Shown here one piece after another: positions 1-10,370 of a stretch of 64,000 nt of DNA; the stretch's first letter is position 1; every line of letters begins with the position of its first letter. The translations under genes and the position numbers were made by a program. The notes under the pieces were generated by a model. The model was not told where the DNA came from. It ran no database searches and saw only the letters and a list, made by a program, of their open reading frames with translations. Source of the DNA: Nemertoderma westbladi (taxonomy: Eukaryota > Xenacoelomorpha > Nemertodermatida > Nemertodermatidae); the NCBI GenBank assembly GCA_032718475.1, contig JAUCBJ010008890.1:124001-188000 (forward strand), written 5' to 3'.

Positions 1-480
1 TTTACCGTATTTAGGCGTATTTAGGTCGCCTTGCTGTAGACTAACCAGAGAGGAATAGTAATAGACATCAGCATTCTTTAAATTCACTATAAATGTTGTA
101 TTGCTATCTCAGGTGAATGACAGATATCATAACATAAATACTATCCATGGCATGGCTGTTGTGTAGGCTTCTGAAATAGTTTATTCCACAATGTATATGT
201 CTGGTTATTTTTTAATTGAATTTTTGCAAAGTAGTAAAATTAATGTTCTTAAAAATAATATTATTATTTTATATGTAACCTAGGAAATTAGCTACATTTT
301 TTCGCTGCAGCTTTAAGAGTGTACATTAATTTAATATTATTTCAATACCCATATTACTACATCGGCATAAGATGCGTTGGCGTTGTATCACACATCTCCA
401 CATATCACACATATCCACATAGATGTATCAACAGTTACTCGCACAGTTTCGAAACTTCGCATAGTTATAACTGTATAAAG
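1..480. other. AT-rich non-coding sequence
   Basis: No convincing gene is visible. The only open frame (319-612) is short, has low-complexity composition and runs into the duplicated block that follows. The stretch is AT-rich with short A/T runs and no recognisable element ends. Confidence 0.5.
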
Positions 481-770
481 ATCGTCAGTCTGCGTTTAGG
501 AAAAATATTTTATAACAAAACAGGACAAGCGACGAGCGCAACGAGGCATATAATGAAGACGAGTACTGCGTTGACTAAATTATTATATAAACCACCTGGC
601 TTCACATATTGATCGCATCCCTAGTTATTATTATTATAAAGAACGTCCTAGCCTGCGTTTAAGAAATATATTTAAATACAAAACAGGACGAACGCAACGA
701 GGCTTATAATGAATACGAGTACTGCGTTTATTATATTCCTATAAACCACCTGGCTTTGCATATTGAACGT
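481..770 (+). repeat. Two-copy diverged tandem duplication
   Basis: Blocks 481-620 and about 643-770 share a series of matches in the same order: CTGCGTTTA, AAAACAGGAC, GCAACGAGGC, TATAATGAA, ACGAGTACTGCG and AACCACCTGGCTT. The spacing is about 160 bp. The copies differ by many substitutions and small indels, so the duplication is old. No coding capacity is preserved across both copies. Confidence 0.7.
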
Positions 771-1415
771 GCGATTGGAAATAAGTTCGTGCTACCCTTC
801 CGTGGGTGGTAGATGTCGCGGTTATGTATTGGTGGTTGGGAAGGGTGGGGGGGGGGGGGGGGATTAAAAGGGGTGAACACGTACTGTCCCCCTTTCTTTG
901 ATTGATTGGTGGTGTGGGTAAATTTCTCAAAACCTGATTTTGTGATACAGTCGCTCAATTTTAATTTGTATCTCATAACTGGGCCTCGTGCTGCGCGAAG
1001 GCCCCACGAACGTGTAGTATGGGAGATCTATCGTCTATGTCTGCTCCTCGCATTTCTTACAGAACTCCGGATGATATGGTATGTAATAGTCATGGGATGA
1101 ACATATTAATTCAGTTGTGCAAATTATCTAATCTTGTGAATCTAAGTTAATCGACTATAGCAGGAAGGATACATGGTGGGAAATTAAATTTTAGGCAGAA
1201 ATCAGGTTTCATCCAAACCTGATCGATGCCTGGTTAGCAGACAATCGCCACATCTATTACAAAATTCGATACCATATTAGAAAATTTACCCTCCGATCAT
1301 GCACCCTTAGAAATATTAATCAACTTGGAGAATGAAATCAATTTAGTTTTACTCGAGAAAAGCACGATCTTGTTGGGTAAATGCAGGAATCAAAATGCAG
1401 GTATCAAATCCAACA
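771..1415. other. Non-coding stretch with poly-G tract and dispersed-repeat motif
   Basis: A run of 16 G lies at 847-862. A motif reading GCTGCGCGAAGGCCCCACGAA occurs here around 990-1010 in a slightly degenerate family also seen near 16896, 17501 and 33861, so part of this stretch belongs to a dispersed repeat. No gene is recognisable. Confidence 0.4.
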
Positions 1416-1700
1416 GGTTCCACCTTGGTGTAGTGGTTGCATTGAATTCACATCTCCTGTAGGTCGTGGGTTCGATCCTCACATGGGCCAGGGCAGTTTT
1501 CGTTTCGGCACGAATGCTTTAAAGGGACCAGCCAGGGCGCATCTCTGCCTTGCATCCTTAAGTGGTAGCTAAAAGAGTACTGGAGTTTCCTCTGGGGAGT
1601 AAAGTTCTGGGGGGACCGCACTGGAAATAAGTCGTCAGACTTTGTGCGTAATCCCTGACCTAGCGGCCGAAGAAAATTTACTTTACTTACTTTACTTAAC
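1412..1700 (+). mobile_element. tRNA-derived SINE
   Basis: A near-perfect pol III A box (TGGTGTAGTGG, 1426-1436) and B box (GGTTCGATCC, about 1469-1478) are spaced as in a tRNA. They are followed by an unrelated body and end in a short CTTTA/CTTA repeat tail (about 1680-1699). The anticodon arm does not form a good cloverleaf and there is a long 3' body, so this is a SINE and not a tRNA gene. SINEs of this type need a LINE for mobilisation; which LINE is not evident. Confidence 0.75.
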
Positions 1701-2032
1701 ACTCTATGTAAGGTCGGGTTTACAGAAGCTTTAGGTACACCAACTGCTTTTGAACATAATTGATCACAGGGCACAACCCTCATATCGACACTTTGGTAGA
1801 ATGTTTCACCAACCATATCTATTCAACAGCCAATGTAAAGAAATACAAAATTCCTGTACCTACAAGACAACTGAATCGCCATCCCTCTGTGGTACGACAG
1901 TGAGACGAGCTGGCTACCCCAGGCTACAAAACATATTTATGGCATCAGATTGGTTGGAAAGGGGATTTGAGTTGACAGACGGGCCAGACAGCTCTGACAC
2001 ATCATCAGTCACAGATTTCAAATCGCATTTAT
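1701..2032. other. Non-coding, no recognised element
   Basis: A 94-codon frame (1750-2034) is present but has no recognisable domain and ends within the next repeat. Nothing else can be supported. Confidence 0.4.
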
Positions 2033-2169
2033 AATGTAATAGGACAATATGATAATGCTCTCAATACCGAAAAATATTAACCGACCCTATTGGGGCTCGA
2101 ACCCGGTACCTAGGTTTCAAACTTCCGGTTATCATCAGCCGGGTGTGTATCCTGAGCTACCAGGACGGT
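2033..2169 (-). mobile_element. tRNA-derived SINE copy 1
   Basis: Read on the minus strand, the element starts with an A box (TGGTAGCTCAGGA, about 2150-2162) and has a B box (GGTTCGAGCCC, about 2093-2104). Acceptor-like ends ACCGTCC and GGGTCGGT pair at six of seven positions. The T-stem and anticodon stem are weak and the variable region is too long for a working tRNA. The tail side shares AATAGGACAATATGATAATG with a second copy at 2392. Confidence 0.65.
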
Positions 2170-2391
2170 AAAATATTTCGCTATGGAGTGGGATATCATA
2201 TTTAGGCCAACTAATCACTCGAAGGAAAGTACGACGTTATTCCCGTGCTCTGCCAGAAATGGCAACCATGCCTCAAAGAATAACTATTATACAATGTTGT
2301 AGAAACCACTGTAACCCCGTATGCCTGGCTCAGGCTGTTAATTGATAATAATAAGTGAATTGTTGCGGGGTGAGTGACGGTGAATTAAATA

Positions 2392-2495
2392 TATAATGTA
2401 ATAGGACAATATGATAATGCTCTCCATCGCGAAAAATATTAACCGACCCTATTGGGGCTTCAACCCGGTACCTAGGTTTCAAATTTCCGGTTAAA
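2392..2495 (-). mobile_element. 5'-truncated SINE copy 2
   Basis: This repeats the tail and B-box half of the element at 2033-2169 almost base for base (CCGACCCTATTGGGGCT, CCCGGTACCTAGGTTTCAAA). It lacks the A-box half, as expected of a 5'-truncated retroposed copy. The B box is degraded (CTTCAACCC instead of CTCGAACCC on the plus strand). Confidence 0.65.
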
Positions 2496-2517
2496 ACTCT
2501 TTCGCCAATTCACTTAA

Positions 2518-3680
2518 CCCTTTGTTACACTTGTTGCTTTTAAGCAACAGTTCCATTATCGGTCTTATCTCATAGAAAAACCATCAACCAACCATTACTG
2601 CACCTTGTAGCTTATCGTAGGATAATTAAATTATCCAATAAAAACGAAGAGTCTTGGGTGGGAGGTTTAAATTGTGTTGTAAGTTAACATTCAAAAATGC
2701 TGATAGGAAAATTGATATTTTTAGTTTATAGGTGTCTTTAGGTCGGCTTTTTTTATTCTTGCGATAATTTTATGGTGCCAAAAAAAATACTAACGTATTT
2801 TCTTGTATATCCTGCGCCAATTACATGTATTTTTGCAAATATACAGGTTCATTTGTAATTCTAAGGCACAAAATAAGCCGTGTTGCTTATAAGCAACAGG
2901 GTGCAGTAAAGGAAAGTAGTGGAAAATGGAACTGAACTGTGTAATTAGGTTTTCCTTTTGTAAAAGCCTTATTGTTTGTACCTTCTAAGTAATTATTGAT
3001 AGTTATAGAAAGACAGAGTCATTTAGAGCTAATTAATGATTTAATTAGTTTAATTATTTGATAAGTGATTAGGCTAATTATTTAACTAGGTAATTAAATT
3101 ACAGTTGCGCAGGAAATTTTTTAAGTGTAGAAAATGGTCTTTCGATGATTTTAGTTAATTAATTGGGAGACTAATTATTGGTTATTACTAGTTAATTAGG
3201 TTAATTAATCACATTGATATGCTAATTATTTAAATAGGAAATGAATTTACTAAATAGTGGTACACAGAATAGGGAGGGAGGACCTTTGCAATTCGACCAC
3301 GCAGTTATACTGCGCAAAGTGCACAGAAGTAGCGTGTACGCATTTTCCTTTGCCTAACAACAAAGAAAAACTGCTTGCAAGACTTCCACCTTTAGGAACT
3401 ATTAGGAAATACTAGGGAACTATTAGATTATTAGGAATTATTATTATAGGAATTATTAGGATAATTTGTAAATAAATATGAACTGACATCACAAGGAACT
3501 CGATTTTAGAAACCAGACAGAAAACAGACAGACAGAAAGACAGACAAACAGACAGACAGAAAGACATGCATACAGACAGACTACTGACAGAGAGACAGAT
3601 AGACAGACCGATAAACCATCAAGCATGCAGACAGACAGAGAGAAATACCGACAGACAGACAAACTGATAGACAGACAGAC

Positions 3681-3767
<87 letters not shown>

Positions 3768-4055
3768 TAGATAGATAGACAGACAGACGAACAGACAGGT
3801 AGACAGGTAGATAGACATACAAACAGTTGAAAGAAGTGGAACAAAACAGACAGAAAAAACATTCACTCTATTTTTCTTCATTATTACGTTCCTTTGTCGC
3901 ACCGTGTTGCTTTTAAGCAACGTGTTGTGAAAACACACAAAATCATAAAATTTTGGCTTTTTTTGTTATATTTCACAGTATTGACACCATTTTATTACCA
4001 AAAAACATAAATTTAATTTTTTTCCTTAAAATCGTCTGCTCGGTGCAATAAAGGG
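2518..4055. mobile_element. piggyBac-like non-autonomous element (MITE)
   Basis: The left end reads TTAA-CCCTTTGTTACAC (2514-2530) and the right end reads GTGCAATAAAGGG-TTAA (4043-4059). The termini are imperfect inverted repeats beginning CCCTTT, flanked by TTAA on both sides, as in piggyBac superfamily elements. There is no transposase frame. A 16-bp palindrome GTTGCTTTTAAGCAAC sits just inside the left end (2533-2548), with near copies at 2882-2897 and 3906-3921. The 2882-2912 copy is itself followed by an inverted terminus-like sequence, so a ~395-bp MITE (2518-2912) may be nested or duplicated within the larger unit. Superfamily assignment rests on TTAA and CCC ends only. Confidence 0.55.
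3511..3835. repeat. (CAGA)n / (GATA) microsatellite
   Basis: A compound tetranucleotide array of CAGA with interspersed GATA and single-base variants lies inside the piggyBac-like element. It creates long spurious minus-strand frames of Cys/Leu/Ser that are not genes. Confidence 0.95.
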
Positions 4056-4059
4056 TTAA

Positions 4060-4302
4060 TATTATTATAAAATTGCATTTCGAGTCTCTTGGATATGAAA
4101 TTACCGATGTGTTACAGAACTCCATTGCGGATGATTCTCTCTACATCCTGATCTTACCTGGTCCACCGTTTGTAGGTAGCTACAAATAGCGGACTACATT
4201 ATTAGAAAGCGCTAATTCAAATTGACTGCCTGCCTTTCATTGCTTTGATCCGCTGTCCACTCTTCTGCTCTTTATACGCACCCCCCTATCAGCCTATGTA
4301 AC
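4060..4302. other. Non-coding spacer
   Basis: This lies between the piggyBac-like element and the LINE insertion. No gene or repeat is recognisable. Confidence 0.4.
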
Positions 4303-4310
4303 GTAGTACT

Positions 4311-6675
4311 TTTTTTTTTTTATTTATTTAAAACATTCAGTTTAATTTTAAAGAATAAAATATAAACAGGGGGAACACCACCTAGGTACAAATACCTAAT
4401 TAGAAGTTATAATTAGATATATAAAATTACACTTACAGGTGGATAAAATACACATTTAAGTAGAAGGGCAAAGGCAACAGATAGAGGGATAAACGCTAAA
4501 ATACAAACAACAACAATAAAACTACAAGAATGACCAACGAAATAAAACCAAGTAAACAGAGATTATATCATCAAGTAAAAAAAACATAATTTGTTTCGAA
4601 AGCCATTGATCCTTTTTATAAAAATGACAAAAATATTAAAAACTATTTGGTAGATTAAATATAAATAAAAACAAATAAAAAATATATGTGGTTAATTTAA
4701 AAATCTGTTAAAATGACAATATGGCAATAGATCAACATCTTTCAATTTATCAGTAAAAATATTTACATTTACAGAATTGACAATTTCTTCGGGTAAGGAA
4801 TTCCAAATATCTACAGTTCTGTTTGAAAAAGAGTTTTTTACAATTTGTAGACGGCAAAACGATTTGAAAAGCTTACGGTTATGGCCTCTATTTCTAATAT
4901 TGGTACTTAAAGTGAAAAAGTCATTACAATTTAGATCAACATCATTATTAAAAATACTATACACCATTTCTAAATCATAAATATGCCTACGTACTTCTAG
5001 AGGTTGTAGCTTAAGAAAATTAAGAAAATTAATTCTCTCCATGTAACTACGGCTGCCGAGGTTACAGCGCTTAAAAAGACGCCGGGTGAAGTAACGCTGA
5101 ACCCGTTCGATTAAATCAATACTACCTAACGTAAATGGAGAGCAAACGGCAGTACAATATTCTAGTAATGGTCTGGCATATGACTTATACGCTGTACAAA
5201 TGGCTTTCAGGTTACCGGTATAAAAACACTTAAATAAAATATTCACTACTCTATACGCCTTCTTTACTTGTTCACGGTAGTGAAGATCAAATTTCAAATC
5301 GTGATTCACAATTACACCAAGATCTCTACAAAAGTCATCATTTTTTATAAGGTTACCATTAAGAAAGTATTGCACAGGTGACACCTTTATACAAGTTGTA
5401 GATAAATGAACTACTGAACATTTGTGTGCAGCTATCTTGACCTGCCACTCATTTGCCCAAGTCTCTAGTGATTTGAGAGCTTCTGCCAATGAATGGATGT
5501 CTGATGATTTGCTGTACAACTTGAGATCGTCAGCGAATAAATTACAACAGGTGCCGGTACCTATAATATCAGGTAAATCATTAACATAGAGTAAAAATAA
5601 TAATGGCCCTAAAACGCTTCCTTGAATTGTACCTGATATAACTTTGCTTACTACAGAAATAGTATTACCAACCAAGACTTGTTGGGTACGATTACATAGA
5701 AAAGCACCAATCCACAATAACAAGTGACCCGAGATACCGTAGCTAGCAAGTTTAGCCAAAAGTTTACAGTGAACGACAGAATCAAACGCCTTGGCGAAAT
5801 CTATGTATATAACGTCTATAGAGCTGCGACTGTCAAGCAGCTTAAACCATTTATTAGTACTGTCAAGCAATTGAGTACAAGTACTGCGACGTTTCATAAA
5901 TCCATGTTGCGACTTACTAATAATATTATGCAACCTTAAGTACAATAATACATCATTTTTGATACATAACTCCATTATTTTACATGTTACACATGTAAGC
6001 GAAATGGGGCGGTAGTTATAGGGATTAGTGTGGCTGCCCTTCTTAAAGAGGGGGATAATGTTAGCAGTGAGCCATATAGAGGGTAAAGCGTGAGATTCAA
6101 ATGATACTTTAAATAAAATAGACAACGGAACAGATAAACATTTAGGTAGTTTCGCAAAAATAAAACTGGGAAAACCATCTGGAGTTTTTCCACATTTAGC
6201 CTTAATATTCTTAAGTACAGAATAAACAGCACCAGGGGAAAAATCTACAGTGGAAATGTGTACACCATTAGCTACTCTACGGTTAAAAATAGGCATTGAT
6301 TCATTATCCTTTGTAAAATTCTCAGAAAAAACTTCAGAAAATATATGTGCTTTAGTAGTGTCATCAATTATTACTTTGCCATTCATTTTAAACGCAGATA
6401 TACCCGATCTGACTTTACGTTTGCTATTAACATAAGTAAAAATAGCGTTAGGCTTGCCAGATGTTAATATTTTGTTTTCACGTGCACAAGCCACTCTAAA
6501 GATGCCTTTAGAAACGGCCTTGGCACATTTCTTATACTCCTCTTGGCCGTTTTCTGTGTGGCGACGACGCCATAACAATTTCTTTCGCTTTTGTAATTTC
6601 GTTATAAAGCGCGGATGTGATTTATTACTTGAAATTTTAGTGAAAGGTACAAATTTTTCGATACCGGATTTCACT
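4311..6675 (-). mobile_element. 5'-truncated CR1/Jockey-type LINE
   Basis: On the minus strand the element ends in AATAAA followed by a poly-A run (poly-T at 4310-4321 on the plus strand) after a ~380-bp 3' UTR. Its RT frame spans most of the length. The upstream endonuclease domain is absent: RT-type sequence begins abruptly at about 6675. The octamer GTAGTACT lies immediately outside both ends (4303-4310 and 6676-6683), a candidate target-site duplication. The right flank carries a second GTAGTAC, so the exact duplication is ambiguous. The 5' truncation is typical of target-primed reverse transcription. Confidence 0.8.
4692..6675 (-). CDS. Non-LTR retrotransposon reverse transcriptase (N-terminally truncated)
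   Basis: The open frame runs to 6749, but the first ~25 codons upstream of 6675 are flanking DNA. The remaining ~660 codons read without a stop. Motifs in order, numbered in the full 685-codon frame: a basic linker before RT (about 40-65), PLFKKGSHTNPYNYRPISL (233-251), a QHGF motif (281-284), YIDFAKAFDS (315-324) with the first catalytic Asp, GTIQGSVLGPLLFLLYVNDL (373-392), and FADD (405-408) with the catalytic Asp pair. A C-terminal domain follows up to a TAA stop at 4692. This matches the CR1/Jockey group of LINE polymerases; the exact clade is not determined. There is no apurinic endonuclease, so the copy is not autonomous. An intact frame suggests a fairly recent insertion. Confidence 0.85.
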
Positions 6676-6683
6676 GTAGTACT

Positions 6684-6906
6684 GTAGTACAGTACAGCAG
6701 TAGGCCTACTGAACAACAACAACGGTACTTCTGTACTACATGTCTGCATGTATATGTACTACATTGACCTTCCTGCACTGTTGGCATACAGGACAGGCAT
6801 AGGCCTATTACAATATTAGTCCTGCTACTAATACTGCAATACTGAAATCCAGAAATCAAATACAGAAATCAGGAAATAACAGATTAATTGCAGAATTGGA
6901 TAAAGG
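6684..6906 (+). promoter_or_regulatory. Probable promoter/5' region of the NDUFB4-like gene
   Basis: About 225 bp separate the 5' end of the LINE from the NDUFB4-like start codon. The stretch carries two TAGGCCTA palindromes (6691-6698, 6800-6807) and repeated GTAGTAC/GTACTAC motifs. No TATA box or initiator can be assigned with confidence; the promoter role is inferred only from position. Confidence 0.3.
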
Positions 6907-7416
6907 ATGACGCGAGTTGGCGGGGACTACGTCCTCGGTAGTACGACCGAATCGACGCTCGTTAAAACTGCCGGCGATTACGTTCCCCGCTACGCATCCC
7001 GAGCGGACCCTCGGGGACTGGTACTGAAACCCGCGCTGGACCCCTACGCAAAGTACGACCCGCAAACCCTGAAGGAAATCCTTGCGTACAAAGCCAAGAT
7101 CCGGGAGCGATACAAATTGGAGTTCCAGAAGCAACGGACTGAGGTGTTCCTGGGGCTTCGACGAATTGTTTCCGACCCCGCACACATCCGACACACCATG
7201 GCGTTCTACGGACGGGAAGATCTTGTACCAAAGTTCAGTTTACGGATGTTCGCCGGTCTGTTCTTGGGTATATTTCTCCCGGTATTTGTCCTGAAATACG
7301 CCCTGCAGAACAGCGTGAAGGAACGCGCGGGTTTCGTACAGACTTACTCTCTTTTCGGGGGTTGGTTGACCCCCAAACAGAGACAATTAGCCATGGATAA
7401 TTTACAGCGGAAATGA
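6907..7416 (+). CDS. NDUFB4: NADH dehydrogenase 1 beta subcomplex subunit 4-like protein
   Basis: The 169-codon frame resembles NDUFB4 (subunit B15), an accessory subunit of the membrane arm of mitochondrial complex I. Family-like features: LDPYAKYDP followed by a long basic amphipathic helix (about 51-78), a region around 87-112, one membrane span (about 113-132) and a charged segment after it. An in-frame TAA two codons before the ATG (6901-6903) and an A at -3 support the start. Vertebrate NDUFB4 is about 130 residues. Here there is an N-terminal extension with two GDYV motifs (6-9, 23-26) and a longer C-terminus. The gene is GC-richer than its flanks and intronless. No poly-A tail or target duplication was seen, so nothing marks it as a retrocopy, but that is not excluded. 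A LINE lies upstream, head to head. Confidence 0.65.
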   Translation: MTRVGGDYVLGSTTESTLVKTAGDYVPRYASRADPRGLVLKPALDPYAKYDPQTLKEILAYKAKIRERYKLEFQKQRTEVFLGLRRIVSDPAHIRHTMAFYGREDLVPKFSLRMFAGLFLGIFLPVFVLKYALQNSVKERAGFVQTYSLFGGWLTPKQRQLAMDNLQRK

Positions 7417-8140
7417 ATTCCGTTTAGTAAACAGTCGGATATATATTCTTCTAATTATATTTACACGATAGGCCTATTAGTTCCGTAGTTAGTGCATTTT
7501 GGATTATTAAGTCCTTAACAACGGGTATTGCTATTTTTACTTTCTTGTTTCTTACTATTAATAATTACCTCGCTAACGTTACTCTACCATTCTTACGTAG
7601 TTAATCCAAGTAAAGTATTCGGAAACTCCAAATTTATCTTACATTGCGAGTGGCGTCTTTAGTTGTTACAAACTTTTTATTCCTATTTTTACTTACTTTA
7701 TTACAGTATAGCTACTTTACGTTGACGTTACAGCGTTCCGTGCTGCCGTTAACATAAACTGAGTGATGTTAAGTTTATAAGTTGAGTTACGTTTACACAG
7801 TATTACCAGAACGCTTGTAAATAATGTTAGGATTAAATGCGTCATTGATTGTTTCTGCGTAATTATTTGCAATTTTATCGTGATATACACGAACAGTTGG
7901 ATAAATCATAATGTAATCCAACACAGCCCTAGTGTAGTAACACAACGTTAGTTACGATAACTTCACACCAAAACGAACAGACCCTTTCGCTTTCACCCAA
8001 CATTGTCTTAGTGTTACATGGAACTAGCATTGTCCATCGAAGTTTACAAAATATTCGATCTATTTTTCTGAAATTTTCGCGATTATTACCAATGTAAAAT
8101 ATTTTTTAATTATCTATTGAGTACCATACTATGAGAGGCC
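7417..8140 (+). other. 3' flank of the NDUFB4-like gene, non-coding
   Basis: AT-rich. A possible ATTAAA polyadenylation variant lies near 7832 and a clear AATAAA only at about 8269. No other gene is visible. Confidence 0.35.
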
Positions 8141-8576
8141 ATATACTGGTATTTGGTCCGTGGACCAAATACCTTTGGGTAGGTGTAAAACGCGGTTCCG
8201 GGTCCGGATTCCAAAATTATCAATTAAAGGAAAGGAGCAGGTTACAGTGGCACGTTATTTTAAACAAAACAATAAACTAAAGTCAATAGAACAGGTTATA
8301 GTTATATTTTTGGGAGTTATAAAAATGTAAAAAAAATCGACTTCCGTAGGGACAATGTTAAATGTAGAATCCAGATCCGCGTTTTACTCTGACCCAATAC
8401 CTTTTCGGGCAAAGGCTATTTATTTTAGCCTTTGCCCGATTGGCAAAGCCATTTAAAGGAGCAGGTTAGTAAAGAAGCAGGTTTCATTCAGAAGCGTGTT
8501 GGGGGGAACCAAAACAATTAACATTGAATTCTCTGCATTTACTTTATTCCAGTACCCCAGTCCACGGACCACAAGC
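8141..8576. mobile_element. MITE-like element with internal palindromes
   Basis: The left end (TACTGGTATTTGGTCCGTGG) and right end (CCCCAGTCCACGGACCA) form an imperfect inverted pair. Just inside, GTAAAACGCGG and CCGCGTTTTAC are inverted. Two strong hairpins are present: TATTTGGTCC/GGACCAAATA (8150-8171) and CGGGCAAAGGCT/AGCCTTTGCCCG (about 8404-8440). There is no coding capacity. The class is unknown. Confidence 0.5.
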
Positions 8577-9228
8577 CATCAATATAATGCCCTATAAGAA
8601 AGATTTTCATTGTAAAAAGAAGATAATAAATGTTTAATATTTCAAAAAAATTTATATGTGAAAAGTGGCACTTTACAGAGTGCTGTTAAGAGCGGTTTGT
8701 TGCATTAAGTTAAATAATGAATGGATTAAGAGAGTACTAATGCAGATATGAGTACCGTACGTATGTACCGTTGTATGTACCGTACGTATAGACTAATATA
8801 TTCATTGTAATATCATAATTAATACAGTATAGCATTAATATAGTAATTTGATTCGATAAAATCATGTATTGGAAAGATAATACGAACTATTCTTATTCTC
8901 TCTGACTCCTAAGTGTAATCCTTCAGCGACACCAAGAAGGGGTGGAATCATGGGGGCGCAACTCCTCTTAAAACAACCTTTTGGAACGTGCTAATTATAT
9001 AGGAAGACCATGCGGATCTTGGGACGACTATCATACGAATACCTATGTGCCGAATAATGGACAGTCTGAATAGCGTCCGCAGATTTATATATATCTATCT
9101 ATATGGCACGCCATTAATTGGTGGGGGTGGGGGGATCGCCATACATTCCGATATTAGATGATGATTTGATTTCAGTGAGCGGGAGCTCGCAGATACGGTG
9201 AGCAATCTTAAGATAAACAAGGGGTACA
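8577..9228. other. Non-coding AT-rich sequence
   Basis: A local repeat of GTACCGTACGTA lies near 8753-8790. No gene is recognisable. Confidence 0.4.
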
Positions 9229-9279
9229 TTGGTATATCGTTTAATTAATTTGTACCTAGCCAGTTGTGGTTTAAGTAAA

Positions 9280-9430
9280 CTGGTTACTTTATTTAAGTCT
9301 GGTGAACGATCACTATGTAGTGACTACCGAGCTATATCCATTTTGGATACACTGGCCAAAGTGTATGATATGTTGCTAAATTCCAGACTGTTAGCAAGGT
9401 GCGCATTTGATAAATATGAAAACAATAAAA
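9280..9430 (+). pseudogene. Degenerate non-LTR reverse transcriptase fragment
   Basis: A short frame (9229-9474) includes LFKSGERSLCSDYRAISILD and LAKVYDMLLNSRL. This is the region just before and at RT motif 1 of non-LTR retrotransposons (consensus style: Lys-Gly-Asp/Glu-Arg, Tyr-Arg-x-Ile-Ser). The similarity covers only about 50 residues and is lost on both sides, so it is a relic. It is a different lineage from the LINEs at 4.3 and 14.4 kb. Confidence 0.55.
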
Positions 9431-9474
9431 TAGGACATGGGGTCTTATTCCCTCAGATATTACCTAGTATTTAG

Positions 9475-10061
9475 GGCCACTTGGGCCACTGTTAGTACTC
9501 AGGCACTAGGCCCATCAAAAAACAAAATACCAAATCGATTTTAGTGCTACATAACCCAACCCAACTACCACAAGAAAAAGTACACCAAACCATACAGTAA
9601 CTATAGGTTCCGGTAAGTATTGCACGAAATAGGCTATCCCATAAATTACGAAAAATATAGGACATTTTGTCCGCCGAAAAGGTAAGTCTAAGTAATAAAT
9701 TTTATAAAAATAAAAGGGTTTCGGAGATTTAAACACTGAACCCTGGGATTCGTGGTTCTCCTCATCAGCAGTGTGCCACGAACCCCACCCCTAACCTAAC
9801 AAAACTGACCACTAAATTAAGACAATGAATGACCAATAAATTAGAAATCCTACCGTACCACCGAACAGAGTTGAAACCACCCACCCCCAATGTATGTTAC
9901 CATCAGCCCCAATTGCATAAACATGATTCCCCACTGAATGCAACCAACTGATTTTTTTAAAAACTGATCATATATCTGTACATACCGGTAGGTGCTAAGG
10001 GAGATGCGAGGATACGTGGCCATTGACCCGGACATCCGTTACGTATTACGTCCGAATTACG
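9475..10061. other. Non-coding, no recognised element
   Basis: A 73-codon hydrophobic minus-strand frame (9515-9736) has no recognised family and is probably chance. Nothing else is supported. Confidence 0.35.
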
Positions 10062-10199
10062 TATTACATGGGAAAAAAACGTAGAACATTTTTTTCCATA
10101 TTCTCTCGACTATTCTCTTTATTAACCTAGCTGACGCTCGGTAAATAAAATGCCTCCAGAATAATGAAAAAAAGTTCTACTTTTTGTTCCCACGTAATA
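10062..10199. mobile_element. Short hairpin (MITE-like) repeat
   Basis: TATTACATGGGAAAAAAACG followed by TAGAAC at the left is mirrored by GTTCTAC and GTTCCCACGTAATA at the right, giving arms of about 35 bp around a ~65-bp loop. Confidence 0.45.
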
Positions 10200-10370
10200 A
10201 ATAATTATTTGGTGGATAAACATAATAAACAATTATTTTAAATATTATTATAAAAAATATTTCATGGTGGTTTTTGTAGTTTAAGCGGCTTTCTGGTTAT
10301 GTAATAAATATTCGAGAACATTGAATTATTAGAGTTAAGCAACAAAAAGTAACAATCTAATAATAAAATT

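Noticed and set aside
319-612. A 97-codon plus-strand gene
   Set aside because: It crosses into a diverged noncoding duplication and has no protein-like pattern.
1412-1490. A tRNA gene on the plus strand
   Set aside because: A and B boxes are good, but the cloverleaf is poor and a SINE body with a tail follows.
2088-2169. A tRNA gene on the minus strand
   Set aside because: The acceptor pairs, but the T stem fails, the variable region is too long, and a truncated second copy shows it is a retroposon.
3489-3938. Long Cys/Leu/Ser/Val minus-strand frames
   Set aside because: They are translations of the CAGA microsatellite in three frames, with no codon constraint.
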